Part shown: in pieces, positions 1-9,143 of the stretch
Position numbering within the stretch: the first letter of the stretch is position 1
Layout of the letters: every line of letters begins with the position of its first letter
Source: Methanofollis sp. W23
GTDB taxonomy: Archaea > Halobacteriota > Methanomicrobia > Methanomicrobiales > Methanofollaceae
Direction: 5' to 3'
Length of the DNA: 64,000 bases
Assembly: GCF_017875325.1 (NCBI RefSeq)
Contig: NZ_JAGGMN010000001.1
Location: 2,004,140 to 2,068,139 of the forward strand
Position numbers and translations under genes: made by a program
Notes under the pieces: model-generated
Told to the model about the DNA's origin: nothing
What the model saw: only the letters and a program-made list of their open reading frames with translations
Databases searched by the model: none

Positions 1-1
1 C

Positions 2-490
2 ATCGTCCCGATCGAGTGGTATTCGGACGACGCCGACCTCCTGGCCAGGATGCACCAGCGCTCCCGGCGCGACGATATCCTCCCCAGTCTTGCGGCCCTC
101 CTCTCCGAGACCGCACCACAGAGCGTGATCATCGTCGACTCCCTCACCGAACTGGCCACCATGGCCGACACCCCGGACCACTGGCGGGCGTTCACCGGGT
201 TCCTCCACGGGCTCCAGCGGGTCGCAAAGCGGTGGGGTTCGGTCATCTACCTGCCCCTGGCGCATGGCGTGCTCGCAAGGCCGCACGAACTCGAGGTGAT
301 GGACTCGGCAGACGCTGTCATCCTCTTCCAGTGGGAGGAGTTGCAGGGGATGCGGAGGCAGAGGACCATGTATGTCCAGAAGTTCAGGGGCGTGATGCCG
401 CACCTGGAGGAGCGCGACCTGGTCAAGTTTGCCGTGCGGATCACCCCTGGAAACGGGTTCGAGGTCTCCAATATCAGGGTGGTCGTATGA
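2..490 (+). CDS. KaiC/RAD55-like RecA-fold ATPase, 5'-truncated
   Basis: The reading frame is open from base 2, so the start lies before the window; 162 residues are visible. A hydrophobic strand ending in Asp (VIIVDSLTEL) looks like a Walker B strand. It is followed by an alpha/beta segment and a C-terminal strand region typical of KaiC/RadA-like RecA-fold proteins. No Walker A is visible because the N-terminus is missing. The stop overlaps the ATG of the next gene (ATGA), also a KaiC-like ATPase, so the two probably form one operon and may act as a pair. In archaea such ATPases are often linked to signalling or gas/chemotaxis regulation, but nothing here fixes the role. Confidence 0.7.
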   Translation: MVPIEWYSDDADLLARMHQRSRRDDILPSLAALLSETAPQSVIIVDSLTELATMADTPDHWRAFTGFLHGLQRVAKRWGSVIYLPLAHGVLARPHELEVMDSADAVILFQWEELQGMRRQRTMYVQKFRGVMPHLEERDLVKFAVRITPGNGFEVSNIRVVV

Positions 491-1191
491 ACGGAGGGCC
501 CCCGCGGGTGCGGTTCGGGATCGGCGGGCTTGACCGGATGCTCTGCGGCGGCCTGCTCAAAAAAAGTATCTGCACGATCATCGGCACCTACGGTACCGGA
601 AAAACGACATTTTCCCTCTATTTTACCCATGAAGGTCTGAAAAACGGCGAGAAGGTCATCTTCATCTCCCTGGACGAGCGCGAGGAGATGCTCTACCAGG
701 ACATGGCGCAGAAAGGCTGGGATGTCGAGACGGTCAGGAACACCTCGCTCTTTGTGATCAAACTCGACCCCACCGATTTCACGCTCTCGATCAACCATCT
801 CAAGAACGAACTCCCGCAGTTGATCCAGAAGGTCGGTGCCAGCAGGGTGGTCATCGATCCCATCTCCCTTTTCGAGGGGCTTTTTTCCGACGAAGCGGCA
901 CGGAGAAAGGAACTCTTCAGGTTCATCGAGATCATGCGGGACGAGGAGTGCACCCTCATCCTCACTTCAGAGACAAAAGAGAACAGTTCTTACGCAAGCA
1001 AATACGCCCTTGTCGAGTACATGGCCGACACCGTCATCCTCCTCAGATATGTCAGGCCCACCAAACTTGCCGAGGTCCACCCGGCCGTCGAGGTTGCAAA
1101 GATGCGGGGATCTGATCATTCCAGGGGCATCAAGCCGTACGAACTCCTCAAAGACCAGGTACAGGTCTACTTTGAGGCAAATGTCTTCTGA
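487..1191 (+). CDS. KaiC/RAD55-like RecA-fold ATPase
   Basis: A 234-residue single-domain RecA-fold ATPase. Walker A GTYGTGKTT is at residues 33-41, and a Walker B-like strand VVIDP places Asp at residue 124. I chose the ATG at 487 because it overlaps the preceding stop by four bases (ATGA); the longer open frame upstream runs through the preceding gene and is spurious. The protein is half the size of cyanobacterial KaiC and matches the archaeal single-domain RAD55/KaiC-like group. Its TGA stop lies inside the 8-bp target duplication of a mobile repeat inserted directly downstream. The cellular role is unknown. Confidence 0.85.
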   Translation: MNGGPPRVRFGIGGLDRMLCGGLLKKSICTIIGTYGTGKTTFSLYFTHEGLKNGEKVIFISLDEREEMLYQDMAQKGWDVETVRNTSLFVIKLDPTDFTLSINHLKNELPQLIQKVGASRVVIDPISLFEGLFSDEAARRKELFRFIEIMRDEECTLILTSETKENSSYASKYALVEYMADTVILLRYVRPTKLAEVHPAVEVAKMRGSDHSRGIKPYELLKDQVQVYFEANVF

Positions 1192-1194
1192 AAG

Positions 1195-1428
1195 GGCTTT
1201 GTAGAAACCCTCACTTCCTCTCGGTGCAAGGGTGACTCAATCGCCTTCCCACACAATCACGCCGGGGGCGCGGCTCCCCCGGACCCCCAGGATCACGATG
1301 GATCCGGGAAGGCACACACAATGACCATGAAGAGGGGATTGCCGTCCACGACCTATCGTGTGGCGGGGGGTTCGGGGGGCGGCCAGCCCCCCGGCGAAGA
1401 GAACCATCAAGAGGGTTTCTACAGAGCC
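1195..1428 (+). mobile_element. MITE-like element, copy A1, with perfect 8-bp TSD
   Basis: A 234-bp non-coding element bounded by 18-bp imperfect inverted repeats. The left end reads GGCTTTGTAGAAACCCTC (1195-1212); the right end reads GAGGGTTTCTACAGAGCC (1411-1428). The octamer TCTGAAAG lies directly before (1187-1194) and directly after (1429-1436) the element, a perfect target-site duplication. Inside is a second palindrome running from GCCTTCCC to GGGAAGGC with a G/C-rich core. The target octamer contains the TGA stop of the upstream ATPase gene. No transposase is encoded, so movement must be in trans. Confidence 0.85.
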
Positions 1429-1472
1429 TCTGAAAGAAATATTCTGTTTTGGGTTCAAACTCTCGGCTTTAT

Positions 1473-1590
1473 AGAAATCCTCCAGACGGTCATCTCATGC
1501 GGGGGGCGTGCCACCTCCCCCCGTCCTGGGGTCCGCGAGCATTGAGGAAGGCGGTCGAGTCACGCGTGCACCTCGAAGAGGCGAGGGGTT
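1473..1590 (-). mobile_element. MITE-like element, copy A2, inverted and internally deleted
   Basis: This lies about 45 bp downstream of copy A1 in the opposite orientation. The left end (GGCTTTATAGAAATCCTC) matches the right-end consensus read in reverse. The stretch at about 1545-1590 matches the reverse complement of the first 60 bp of A1, including GAGTCAC and TGCACC. The middle is largely missing. I see no clear target duplication. Confidence 0.55.
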
Positions 1591-2450
1591 ACCATGAACA
1601 TGATCCTGAAAATCGCCTCTCTGGGTTTCCACAATGGTTTGAATCCACCAAACATCTCCCGAATGATCAGGCCTCTGCCTTCCTGTTCCCATCGCCATCC
1701 AGGGGGTCAGGAGGCTATGGGAAGACATGATGATCCGACGTGCCGCCCAATCGTAGAGTCTTCTTCACCGCCGTCTCGCCCCAGGGGGTGCACCCTTTGG
1801 ACCGCCCAGGATAGAAAAGAGGTGGGGGCGGCGAGTGAACACGATCCTCACCTGCCCTTCAGGCCTGGAGGTCATCCCAAAACTCTCCTGAGTTCCCCCT
1901 CTGCCAGAGATAAAGAAAGATGATGGTGTCAAACTCTCCTCCCTTCATAGCGTGAACCTCCATTCATCGCCTTCTTGTATCTTTTCACCGGGTGTTCTGC
2001 CGCCTGACCTCTATCTTCGTCGTGGAGGGTTCCAGGGGGCCTTCCCCGGCGAAAAAAACCAGGAGAAGATCCTTTAGTCTCTATGTGGGGAGGCACGTCG
2101 ATCGGTCTGCCTTCCCACGCCACCGCGCCGGGGGTGCTACCCCCGGACCCCCGGGAAGGAGATAGGAGCGGGAAGGCACATGTGATGATCAGAAGAAGGA
2201 ATTATCGTCCTCCCCCCTCTCTTCTGAGGGGGACCGCGGGGCGGCACGCCACCCGCCGGAAGATCTGCGCTCAGAATTTCTGGAATGAAAGGTTTTGATC
2301 CAGACGAAGATTCATGTCAGGGATACTTTTGAGATATGCTCTTGAAAAAGAAAGACCACGTGACAAGAAATTTTCATCCCATATGCGTAAACCATCGGGT
2401 CATGCCAAGATTCTTCAGAGCCCAAAAAAACCAAAAAAAAGAAAACGTCC
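1591..2450. repeat. Gene-free gap with degenerate dispersed repeats
   Basis: No credible gene. Open frames here are short, overlap on both strands and have no recognisable domain or ribosome-binding context. Bases about 2085-2235 resemble the internal GC-rich palindrome of the A element (CCGGGGGTGCTACCCCCGGA, then a GGGAAGG motif). Bases 2369-2427 match, in reverse, a second repeat family that starts GGCTCTG and contains GGCATGA and CATATG. The motif CCCAAAACTCTC near 1875 belongs to a third family seen again at 32.1, 36.8 and 42.4 kb. Confidence 0.5.
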
Positions 2451-2714
2451 TCAGACGGTGATCCCGACCAGGTCGAGGATGACCAGGAGGACCACCCCGA
2501 CCACCCCGCCAAGGGCGCAGATGATCACCGAGGCCCAGTTGATCGGGATGGCGGTGCCGCCGATATAACTCATCAGGTCGAAGAAGTTGATGAGATAGAG
2601 GATCACAAGTCCTGCTGCGGCGTTGATCACCAGTTTCATCCCCTCCTTGACGAGGTAGTAGAGGACTGCGGCGACCACGATCATCAGGACGATCAATATG
2701 ATTGTCTCGATCAT
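2451..2714 (-). CDS. BofA-like small membrane protein
   Basis: An 87-residue, very hydrophobic protein with two or three membrane segments separated by a short charged loop (VKEGMKLVINAAAG). Size and pattern fit the pro-sigmaK processing inhibitor BofA family, which also occurs in archaea that lack sigmaK. In Bacillus, BofA restrains an intramembrane protease; the archaeal role is unknown. I chose the ATG at 2714, one base after the pmbA stop; a TTG at 2726 would overlap pmbA. It is the last gene of a lonB-tldD-pmbA cluster, so a link to membrane proteolysis is attractive but inferred. Confidence 0.7.
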   Translation of the reverse strand: MIETIILIVLMIVVAAVLYYLVKEGMKLVINAAAGLVILYLINFFDLMSYIGGTAIPINWASVIICALGGVVGVVLLVILDLVGITV

Positions 2715-2715
2715 C

Positions 2716-3999
2716 TCATCTACCAATTAGATGCTGGCCACTTAACCTTACCGCCGGCAGGACGGCGCCGCCGACCGAGCGCTCCTCTCTGCCGAGGGCA
2801 GCGACCTCGCCAAGGAGGGCGAAGACGTTTCCGGCATACATCGCCCCTTTCACCGGGGCGACATACTCCCCGCCCTCCACGATGAAGGGGTTGGAGAGTT
2901 CGACCGAGAAGTCGCCGGTAAGCGGGTTGGCGGTATGCGCCCCGACGACGTCGTGGACATAGACCGCACGCTCGTCATCGACACTGTCCCTGGGACCGTC
3001 GACGACCAGAGTATGGACCCCGATGGCAGGCGCCCCGCCCGCACCCCCGCGGACCGCCGAACCCGTGCTCTCGGCCCCATAGCGGTAGGCGGTCCTGAGG
3101 TCGTAGGCATACTGCTGCAACTCGCCGTGATCGAAGAAGGTGAGTTTCCTGGCAGGCATCCCCTCGGCATCGAACTGCGTGCTCGAAAGCCCGCGGTCAA
3201 GAGGATTGTCGTGGACCGAGATCTCCTCGCCGATACAGACCTCGCCGAGTTTCCCGGCAAGCCAGGACCGCCCGGCATGGACATTCCGTCCAGAGAGAGC
3301 CGGTTCCAGGACATAGCCCAGGAGCTGGGCGAAGGCGACCGGGGAGAGGACCAGATCATAGTCGCCGGTCTCGATCTCCTCGCCGCCGCCGCTCTGCTCG
3401 GCAAAGAAGGCCGCCTCCCTGCCGACACGGACCGGGTCGATCTCGCCGGCAAAACAGGAGGCGTCGAACTCGTAGCCGGTCGACTGCCCGTGGATACATT
3501 CCAGCGAACACCCTGCGCTGGTCCGCGCCTGCTCGTAGCGCACCCCCGCGGTGTTGGCGATCACGACCTTGCCGCGGCTGACCGAGGCCCCGCCCCCGGT
3601 CACCGCCGCGTCATGCTCTTCCACGCCGTCAAGCATCTCTTCAAGGATCTTCCGGCACCATGCCGGGTCAAGCGAGAGCGAGGGGTCGAAGATCGCCGGG
3701 GCGTCGGGCAGGGCCGCCGGTGCAGGAAGGCCCTTCCATTCCTGCGGGTGGGCAAGGTTCGCACTCGCCAGAGCGGCGTCGACACAGCGGCGCCACTCAT
3801 CCCTGCTGCTCGTCGCCGAGACCCCGATCCGGCCATGATCGATGACCCGGATCCCGATCCCGAACGCCTCAGACCCGCCGGCATTTTCTACCTGCTTCTT
3901 CTTCAGATCGGTGGAGACCGACTCGCCCTCTGCGACATAGACCTCCACCTCTTCTGCCCGCGTACGCCCGTACTTCAGGATCTCTTCAATCAGTGCCAT
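2716..3999 (-). CDS. pmbA: PmbA/TldE-like metallopeptidase-family subunit
   Basis: A 427-residue member of the TldD/PmbA (U62/C69) family. The partner gene tldD ends inside its first codons (14-bp overlap), which is why I take the ATG at 3999 rather than the upstream extension to 4032. It lacks the HExxxH zinc motif carried by TldD, as expected for the non-catalytic TldE subunit. In bacteria TldD and TldE form a heterodimeric protease that degrades unfolded peptides and processes microcin B17 and some RiPPs. No RiPP precursor is visible next to it, so a general peptide-degrading role is more likely here. Confidence 0.88.
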   Translation of the reverse strand: MALIEEILKYGRTRAEEVEVYVAEGESVSTDLKKKQVENAGGSEAFGIGIRVIDHGRIGVSATSSRDEWRRCVDAALASANLAHPQEWKGLPAPAALPDAPAIFDPSLSLDPAWCRKILEEMLDGVEEHDAAVTGGGASVSRGKVVIANTAGVRYEQARTSAGCSLECIHGQSTGYEFDASCFAGEIDPVRVGREAAFFAEQSGGGEEIETGDYDLVLSPVAFAQLLGYVLEPALSGRNVHAGRSWLAGKLGEVCIGEEISVHDNPLDRGLSSTQFDAEGMPARKLTFFDHGELQQYAYDLRTAYRYGAESTGSAVRGGAGGAPAIGVHTLVVDGPRDSVDDERAVYVHDVVGAHTANPLTGDFSVELSNPFIVEGGEYVAPVKGAMYAGNVFALLGEVAALGREERSVGGAVLPAVRLSGQHLIGR

Positions 4000-5314
4000 T
4001 GCCACCCACCATCGCGTTTTCAAGGAAGACATGAGGCGAACCGTCGCTGACCGGGACGCTCTGCCCGCCCTTACCGCAGTAACCCTGGCTCATCGTGCGG
4101 TCGTTGCCGATGAGGGCAATCGCATGGAGCGTGCCCAGGATCTCGCCTGAGAGCGAGACGTCCCGTACCATCGCCCCGAGTTCGCCGCCCTCGATCAGGT
4201 AGCCGTACTCGGCATTGAACTGAAAGACCCCGCGGCCAGGATCGACCTGCCCGCCACGGGAACCCTTGAGGAGGATCCCGTCCTGACACTCGGCGACGAC
4301 CTCGTCGTACGAGGCGTCCCCCTCCTCGATGAACGTGTTGCTCATCCGCACCAGGGGCAGGTCGCCGGCACTGGCCCGTGCATGCCCGGCGACGCCGTTG
4401 CCGACCGCCGCCAGGGTCTGGCGCGAGTGCATGAAGGCATTCACCCGCCCGTCCTTGATCAGTTCGGTCCGTCCGACGGCCACCCCTTCGGCGTCCACCG
4501 GTTCGAACCCGAACTCAGGGAGCGTGGGGTCGTCGACGATGGTGAGACCTGCGGCGCCGATACGCTCGCCGGTCCGCCCGGCCAGCACCGAGGAGCCCTC
4601 CTGGACCAGGTCGCCCTCGCTTGCATGCCCGATCGCCTCGTGAGCAAAGACCCCGGCAAGTTCTGGGTCGAGGACCGCCCGCATCCTCCCGCCCTTCGCC
4701 GCCTTCGCGTCGAGGAGGGCAGAGGCGGTATCTGCCGCCTTCGCCCCCATCTCCTGGCGGTGGCGGAGGTTGAACCCAAGGATCGTATACTCGCTCTCGC
4801 GCCCCATCTGCATCTCGCCGTTCCTGGCGGCGACCGCCGTCACCGAGAACCCGCAACGCGGGACTTCGTAGACACACTCGGTCCCTGACGAGTCGAAGAA
4901 CCGCACTCCCTCGATCAACTCGGCATACCGGGCGCGGGTGTTCACGACCCCTGGCCGGTGAGCGGCGGCCTCGATCGCGGCAAGGGCCCCGGTCTTCTCC
5001 TCAAGGGAGATCTCCCGCGGGTCCTCGACGACGCCCGGCACGGCACGCACCTCGCGGGGCGCCGGGGCAAGGTCGACCTCCTCACCGGTGAGCATGGCGA
5101 GACGCACCCCCTTCTCAAGGAGGGGTTCGAGCGGGGCCTCAGGGTCAAAATTGTCCAGGGTCAGGACGCCCCAGCCCTTCGGGCCGAGCACCCTGACCAC
5201 TGCATGGTCGAAAAAACTGGTCCCCGCCGATTCCACGACCCCGTTATCGATGTCCACATGGGTGGAGGAACCGTGGACGTGGCGGACATCATAGTACCGG
5301 ACCTGTTCCATCAT
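3986..5314 (-). CDS. tldD: TldD metalloprotease subunit
   Basis: 442 residues. The zinc motif HEAIGH is at residues 225-230, followed by the family-typical SEGDLVQEGSSVLAG stretch, so this is the catalytic half of the TldD/TldE protease. The start is the first of two tandem ATGs (5314 and 5311), one base after the lonB stop; the frame upstream is inside lonB. Order lonB-tldD-pmbA-bofA-like with overlaps indicates one transcript. Confidence 0.92.
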   Translation of the reverse strand: MMEQVRYYDVRHVHGSSTHVDIDNGVVESAGTSFFDHAVVRVLGPKGWGVLTLDNFDPEAPLEPLLEKGVRLAMLTGEEVDLAPAPREVRAVPGVVEDPREISLEEKTGALAAIEAAAHRPGVVNTRARYAELIEGVRFFDSSGTECVYEVPRCGFSVTAVAARNGEMQMGRESEYTILGFNLRHRQEMGAKAADTASALLDAKAAKGGRMRAVLDPELAGVFAHEAIGHASEGDLVQEGSSVLAGRTGERIGAAGLTIVDDPTLPEFGFEPVDAEGVAVGRTELIKDGRVNAFMHSRQTLAAVGNGVAGHARASAGDLPLVRMSNTFIEEGDASYDEVVAECQDGILLKGSRGGQVDPGRGVFQFNAEYGYLIEGGELGAMVRDVSLSGEILGTLHAIALIGNDRTMSQGYCGKGGQSVPVSDGSPHVFLENAMVGGNGTD

Positions 5315-5315
5315 A

Positions 5316-7247
5316 TCACGCCGCCGTCTGCTGGCCGCCGATCCCTGACGCCGACTCAAGCGCCTTCTTCACCGGCCTGGCGGCAAGTCTCTTGAGTTTG
5401 TCCAGGAAGAGTTCGCGGTTCTGCGGGACCAGCGCCACCTCGAGCACCTCCTCGATATGATCGACCGGGATGACCTCGACCATCTCACGATACTTCTCCT
5501 CGATGAGGACATCGTCGAGGTTGCTCTTCGGGATGATCACCGTCTTGATCCCGGCCTTGGCCGCCGCCTCGATCTTGTAGGTGACCCCGCCGATGGGCAG
5601 GACGTCGCCGCGGACCGAGAGCGACCCGGTCATCGCCACATCCTGCCTGACCGGGATCCCCTCGATCGCGCTGATCACTGCGGTCGTCACCGAGACCGAA
5701 GCCGAGTCGCCCTCCACCCCGCCGTAGGTTCCGATGAACTGGACATGGATGTCCATGTTCTTGATGTCCTTGCCGGTGAACTTCTTGAAGACCGCAGAGA
5801 CGTTCTTGATCGACTCCTGAGCGATCTCCTGGAGCTGCCCGGTCGCGATGATCCCGCCGGTCGCCCCCTGGGTCGGGGTGACCTCGGCCATGATCGGGAG
5901 GACCGAACCGGAGTCAGACCCCATCACCGCAAGCCCGTTCACCCGTCCGACCTGGGTGCCGCTCACGACCGTCAGGTCGTACTCGCGGCTGCGCTGGATG
6001 TACTCGTCGGTGATCTGCTGCTCGATCGAGCGGGCCGACCCCTTGGCCCTGAGCACATGCTCGGCCGTGGTCATCTCGGCCCCGTCCTGCCTGGCGATGT
6101 CGCCGGCCACACGGATGAGCCCGCCCATGTCACGGAGCTTGAGGGTCAGGTGCCCCTTCCGGTTGGACCGGCGCTGGGCCTCCCTGATCACCTCTTCGAT
6201 GGCCGTGCGGTCGAAGTGCGGGATCTTCCCGTCGTTCTTGACCTCCTGGGCGACAAACCTGACAAACTTCTTCCTGTTCTCAGGAGTGTCGGGCATCGTG
6301 TCCTGCATATAGACCTCATACCCGTAGCCACGGATCCTGGACCGCAGGGCCGGGTGCATCCCCTTGATGGCGTCCAGGTTGCCGGCCGCGATCATGATGA
6401 AGTGGCAGGGCACGTCCTCGGTCCTGACCATCGCCCCGCTGGAGCGTTCAGACTGGCCGGTGATCGAGAATTTCCCTTCCTGCAGGGCGGTCAGGAGGTT
6501 CTGCTGCGAGTGCGGGGTGAGAGTGTTGATCTCGTCGATGAAGAGCACCCCGCCGTTCGCCTTGTGAATCGCTCCCGCCTCGACCCGGTCATGGGACGGG
6601 GTCTCCAGTCCACCCGACTGGAAGGGGTCGTGGCGCACGTCGCCAAGGAGTGCCCCGGCATGCGAACCGGTGGCATCGATGAAGGGGGCGATGGCGTTTG
6701 CTTCGTTGGAGACCAGGAGTTTCGGGACCATCATCTCTTCACGCGGCCGCATGTACTGGAGGGCCATGAAGAGGAAAGCCGAGGCGATGATGCCCATCAG
6801 CCACTGCCCGGTGATGAGCGAGTAGCCCAGGATGCCAAAGACCAGGAGCATCATCAAGGTGTTGCGCATCTGTTTGCGCTTGGCCGCCTCGGCCTTATGG
6901 GCTGCCACGATCTGTTTGCCTCGGCCGGCAGCGACCGTCCTGATCACTGGATTATTCGAGTCCTCGACGTTCGGATAGACGAGGACGTCCTTGAGTTCCT
7001 CTTTGGGGAGAAGTTCGGCCATCGCCTTGGCAAGCATCGACTTGCCGGTGCCAGGGGTGCCAAGCATCATCACGTGCCGGCGCTGGGTGGCCGCCTTCTT
7101 GATCACCTCCACGGCGTTCTCCTGGCCGATCACCTGGTCGATCAGCCTGGAAGGAACCTCGACCTCTGATGAGTCAGAGATCTCGGTGCTGAAGAGAAGA
7201 TCTTCGTCCGCATTCTTCTCAAGGTTGTCAGAAACAGTCTTTTCCAT
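5316..7247 (-). CDS. lonB: Archaeal membrane-anchored Lon protease (LonB type)
   Basis: 643 residues. AAA+ domain with Walker A GTPGTGKS at 63-70 (numbered from the ATG at 7247). Two membrane helices (about 130-146 and 149-166) are inserted in the ATPase domain, the hallmark of archaeal LonB. The C-terminal Ser-Lys protease domain shows EGDSAS and, further on, [11 protein letters not shown] with the dyad Ser and Lys. LonB degrades unfolded and regulatory proteins at the inner face of the membrane. A TTG at 7271 is a possible alternative start, but the ATG suits family length better. The cluster with tldD/pmbA suggests LonB peptides are passed to a second peptidase. Confidence 0.95.
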   Translation of the reverse strand: MEKTVSDNLEKNADEDLLFSTEISDSSEVEVPSRLIDQVIGQENAVEVIKKAATQRRHVMMLGTPGTGKSMLAKAMAELLPKEELKDVLVYPNVEDSNNPVIRTVAAGRGKQIVAAHKAEAAKRKQMRNTLMMLLVFGILGYSLITGQWLMGIIASAFLFMALQYMRPREEMMVPKLLVSNEANAIAPFIDATGSHAGALLGDVRHDPFQSGGLETPSHDRVEAGAIHKANGGVLFIDEINTLTPHSQQNLLTALQEGKFSITGQSERSSGAMVRTEDVPCHFIMIAAGNLDAIKGMHPALRSRIRGYGYEVYMQDTMPDTPENRKKFVRFVAQEVKNDGKIPHFDRTAIEEVIREAQRRSNRKGHLTLKLRDMGGLIRVAGDIARQDGAEMTTAEHVLRAKGSARSIEQQITDEYIQRSREYDLTVVSGTQVGRVNGLAVMGSDSGSVLPIMAEVTPTQGATGGIIATGQLQEIAQESIKNVSAVFKKFTGKDIKNMDIHVQFIGTYGGVEGDSASVSVTTAVISAIEGIPVRQDVAMTGSLSVRGDVLPIGGVTYKIEAAAKAGIKTVIIPKSNLDDVLIEEKYREMVEVIPVDHIEEVLEVALVPQNRELFLDKLKRLAARPVKKALESASGIGGQQTAA

Positions 7248-7269
7248 TATTGGTGCAACCTCATTGGGC

Positions 7270-7321
7270 AATGATACTTAAATACTATTTTCATGATAGT
7301 TTAAGTAGTTTCAGCTGGAGG
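7270..7321. promoter_or_regulatory. Divergent promoter region lonB / prs
   Basis: The 85-bp gap between the divergent starts is AT-rich compared with its surroundings. On the minus strand the box GTATTTAAGTATC (about 7272-7285) sits about 30 bp ahead of the lonB ATG. For prs there is a GGAGG ribosome site at 7317-7321, 11 bases before the ATG, and an upstream TTTAA-containing box. These are sequence-based guesses. Confidence 0.5.
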
Positions 7322-7332
7322 AAAAACCAAAA

Positions 7333-8184
7333 ATGAAGGTCGTATGCACAGAACAATCCCAGATACTCGCTGTCCGGATCGCCGACGAACTTGGGGTCCA
7401 GGTGGCCGACACTCGCTTCGCCCGCTTCCCTGACGGGGAGCTCTACCTGCAGGTCCTCGACCCTCTTGATGACGAGACCGTGATCGTCGGAAGTGTGACC
7501 GACAATGATGCGTTCATCCAGCTGATGCTCCTCGTCGATGCCTGCGAGACGACCACCAACACGCTGGTCATCCCGTACCTCGGGTACGCACGGCAGGACA
7601 AGAAGTTCAAGGACGGGGAGCCGGTGAGCGCCAGGGTCGCGGCACGGGCATTGTCCAGGGGGGTCACCGACGTGATCACCGTCAACATCCATGAGCGGGA
7701 CATCGCCCGCTACTTCGAGTGTCAGGCCCATGACCTCTCCCTGGCCGAGGAGGTCGGGGAATATCTCAAGACGAAGGGGTTCGAGAACCCGCTTATCCTC
7801 GCGCCCGACGCCGGGGCGGCCGAGTTCGCGGCCGAGGTGGCGGCGGCCGGCGAGTGGCAGACCGATTATCTCAAGAAGACCAGGATCTCTGGCGAAGAGG
7901 TCAGGATGGAGCCAAAGACTTTTGATGTCGCGGGCCGGGAGGTCGTCATCGTCGACGATATCATCGCGACCGGCGGGACGCTGGCGACGGCGACGAAGAT
8001 GCTCTATGCCCAGGGGGCGGCCGAGGTCCATGCGGCCTGCGTCCACGGGGTCTTCACCGGCGGGGCCTATGTCCATCTCCGCAGTGCGGGAGTGAAGAGT
8101 CTGGTCTGTTCCGATACCATCGAGCGGGCGTGCTCTGAGGTCTCGGCGGCCAGGGGTATTGCAGCAGCGCTCAAGAAATGTTAG
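7333..8184 (+). CDS. prs: Ribose-phosphate pyrophosphokinase
   Basis: A 283-residue PRPP synthetase that makes 5-phosphoribosyl diphosphate from ribose 5-phosphate and ATP for purine, pyrimidine and His/Trp synthesis. It shows FARFPDGE near the N-terminus, the YARQDKKF flexible-loop region and the PRPP-binding loop VVIVDDIIATGGT at residues 204-216. Length matches the short archaeal class. GGAGG precedes the ATG. The 3' end overlaps rtcA by 7 bp, so prs, rtcA and nob1 are likely co-transcribed. Confidence 0.95.
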   Translation: MKVVCTEQSQILAVRIADELGVQVADTRFARFPDGELYLQVLDPLDDETVIVGSVTDNDAFIQLMLLVDACETTTNTLVIPYLGYARQDKKFKDGEPVSARVAARALSRGVTDVITVNIHERDIARYFECQAHDLSLAEEVGEYLKTKGFENPLILAPDAGAAEFAAEVAAAGEWQTDYLKKTRISGEEVRMEPKTFDVAGREVVIVDDIIATGGTLATATKMLYAQGAAEVHAACVHGVFTGGAYVHLRSAGVKSLVCSDTIERACSEVSAARGIAAALKKC

Positions 8185-9143
8185 AGATCGACGGATCGAT
8201 GGGAGAGGGTGGCGGCCAGGTGGCACGGACCGCCGTCGCCCTGGCGGCACTGACCGGCACCAGGCTCAGGCTCACGCAGATCAGGGCCGGACGGCCAAAG
8301 CCCGGGCTCGCGGCCCAGCACTGCACGGCGGTGCGGGCGGTGGCCCTGGCATGCGGGGCCGAGATGGAAGGATGTGCGGTCGGGAGCACTGAACTCACAT
8401 TTGTCCCAGGCGACCTGCGGCGGACCGAGGGCGAGATCGCGATCGGGACGGCAGGGAGCATCCCGCTCGTCCTCCAGGCCTGGCTCCCGGTGGCCCTGGC
8501 GACAGGGGGGTCGATCACTCTTACCGGCGGGACCGAGGTCCAGAAGAGCCCGACCATCGACTATTGTGCCAGGGTGCTCCTCCCGGTCCTGCAGGCCCAT
8601 GGAGCAAAGGTCAGGACAGAGGTTCTCAACCGCGGGTATTTCCCGCGGGGCGGGGGGCGGGTCAGGGTGACGGTGGAGCCGTCGACCCTCCACCCGCTCG
8701 ACCTCGATGCAGTGCCGCCACACCGGGGGATCGTCTCGTGTTCGCAGGCCCTCCCCGAGCATGTGGCCGAGCGGCAGGCGACGGCGGCGGTCGCCCTTCT
8801 CCATGACTATCCGGTCGAGATCGTGCGGACCGCCGGGCCTGGCACCGGAACCTCGGTGACGACCTGGTGCGGGACGAAGGGGGGGGTGGCCCTGGGCAGG
8901 CGGGGGTTGCCGGCCGAGAAGGTGGGCCGGACGGCGGCACGGGAACTCCTTGCCGCCCTCGAAGCCCCTGGCCAGGTCGATATCCATCTGGCCGACCAGC
9001 TCCTCGTCTACCTGGCCCTATCCGGCGGGCGGTATACCGCCCCGAGCCTTTCCAGCCATGCGGCGACGACCTGCGCACTCCTTGCCCGTTTCGGCCATGA
9101 GGTCACGGTCTCTGGCACCTCGCCGGTGGTGTTCTCGGCATGA
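8178..9143 (+). CDS. rtcA: RNA 3'-terminal phosphate cyclase
   Basis: A 321-residue RtcA-family enzyme that converts RNA 3'-phosphates to 2',3'-cyclic phosphates via an enzyme-AMP intermediate. The N-terminal IDGSMGEGGGQVARTA motif and the RAGRPKPGLAAQH block are family signatures. A C-terminal His at 294 (SSHAATT) is in the position expected for the adenylated histidine. The start overlaps prs by 7 bp and the stop overlaps nob1 by 4 bp. The neighbours point to RNA processing, but its natural substrate in archaea is not settled. Confidence 0.94.
   Translation: MLEIDGSMGEGGGQVARTAVALAALTGTRLRLTQIRAGRPKPGLAAQHCTAVRAVALACGAEMEGCAVGSTELTFVPGDLRRTEGEIAIGTAGSIPLVLQAWLPVALATGGSITLTGGTEVQKSPTIDYCARVLLPVLQAHGAKVRTEVLNRGYFPRGGGRVRVTVEPSTLHPLDLDAVPPHRGIVSCSQALPEHVAERQATAAVALLHDYPVEIVRTAGPGTGTSVTTWCGTKGGVALGRRGLPAEKVGRTAARELLAALEAPGQVDIHLADQLLVYLALSGGRYTAPSLSSHAATTCALLARFGHEVTVSGTSPVVFSA

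Noticed and set aside
16-486. N-terminal extension of the KaiC-like gene
   Set aside because: It overlaps the real upstream ATPase in another frame; the ATG at 487 with ATGA junction is preferred.
5457-7169. A 570-codon open frame antisense to lonB
   Set aside because: A shadow of GC-rich codon bias; lonB on the other strand has full domain support.
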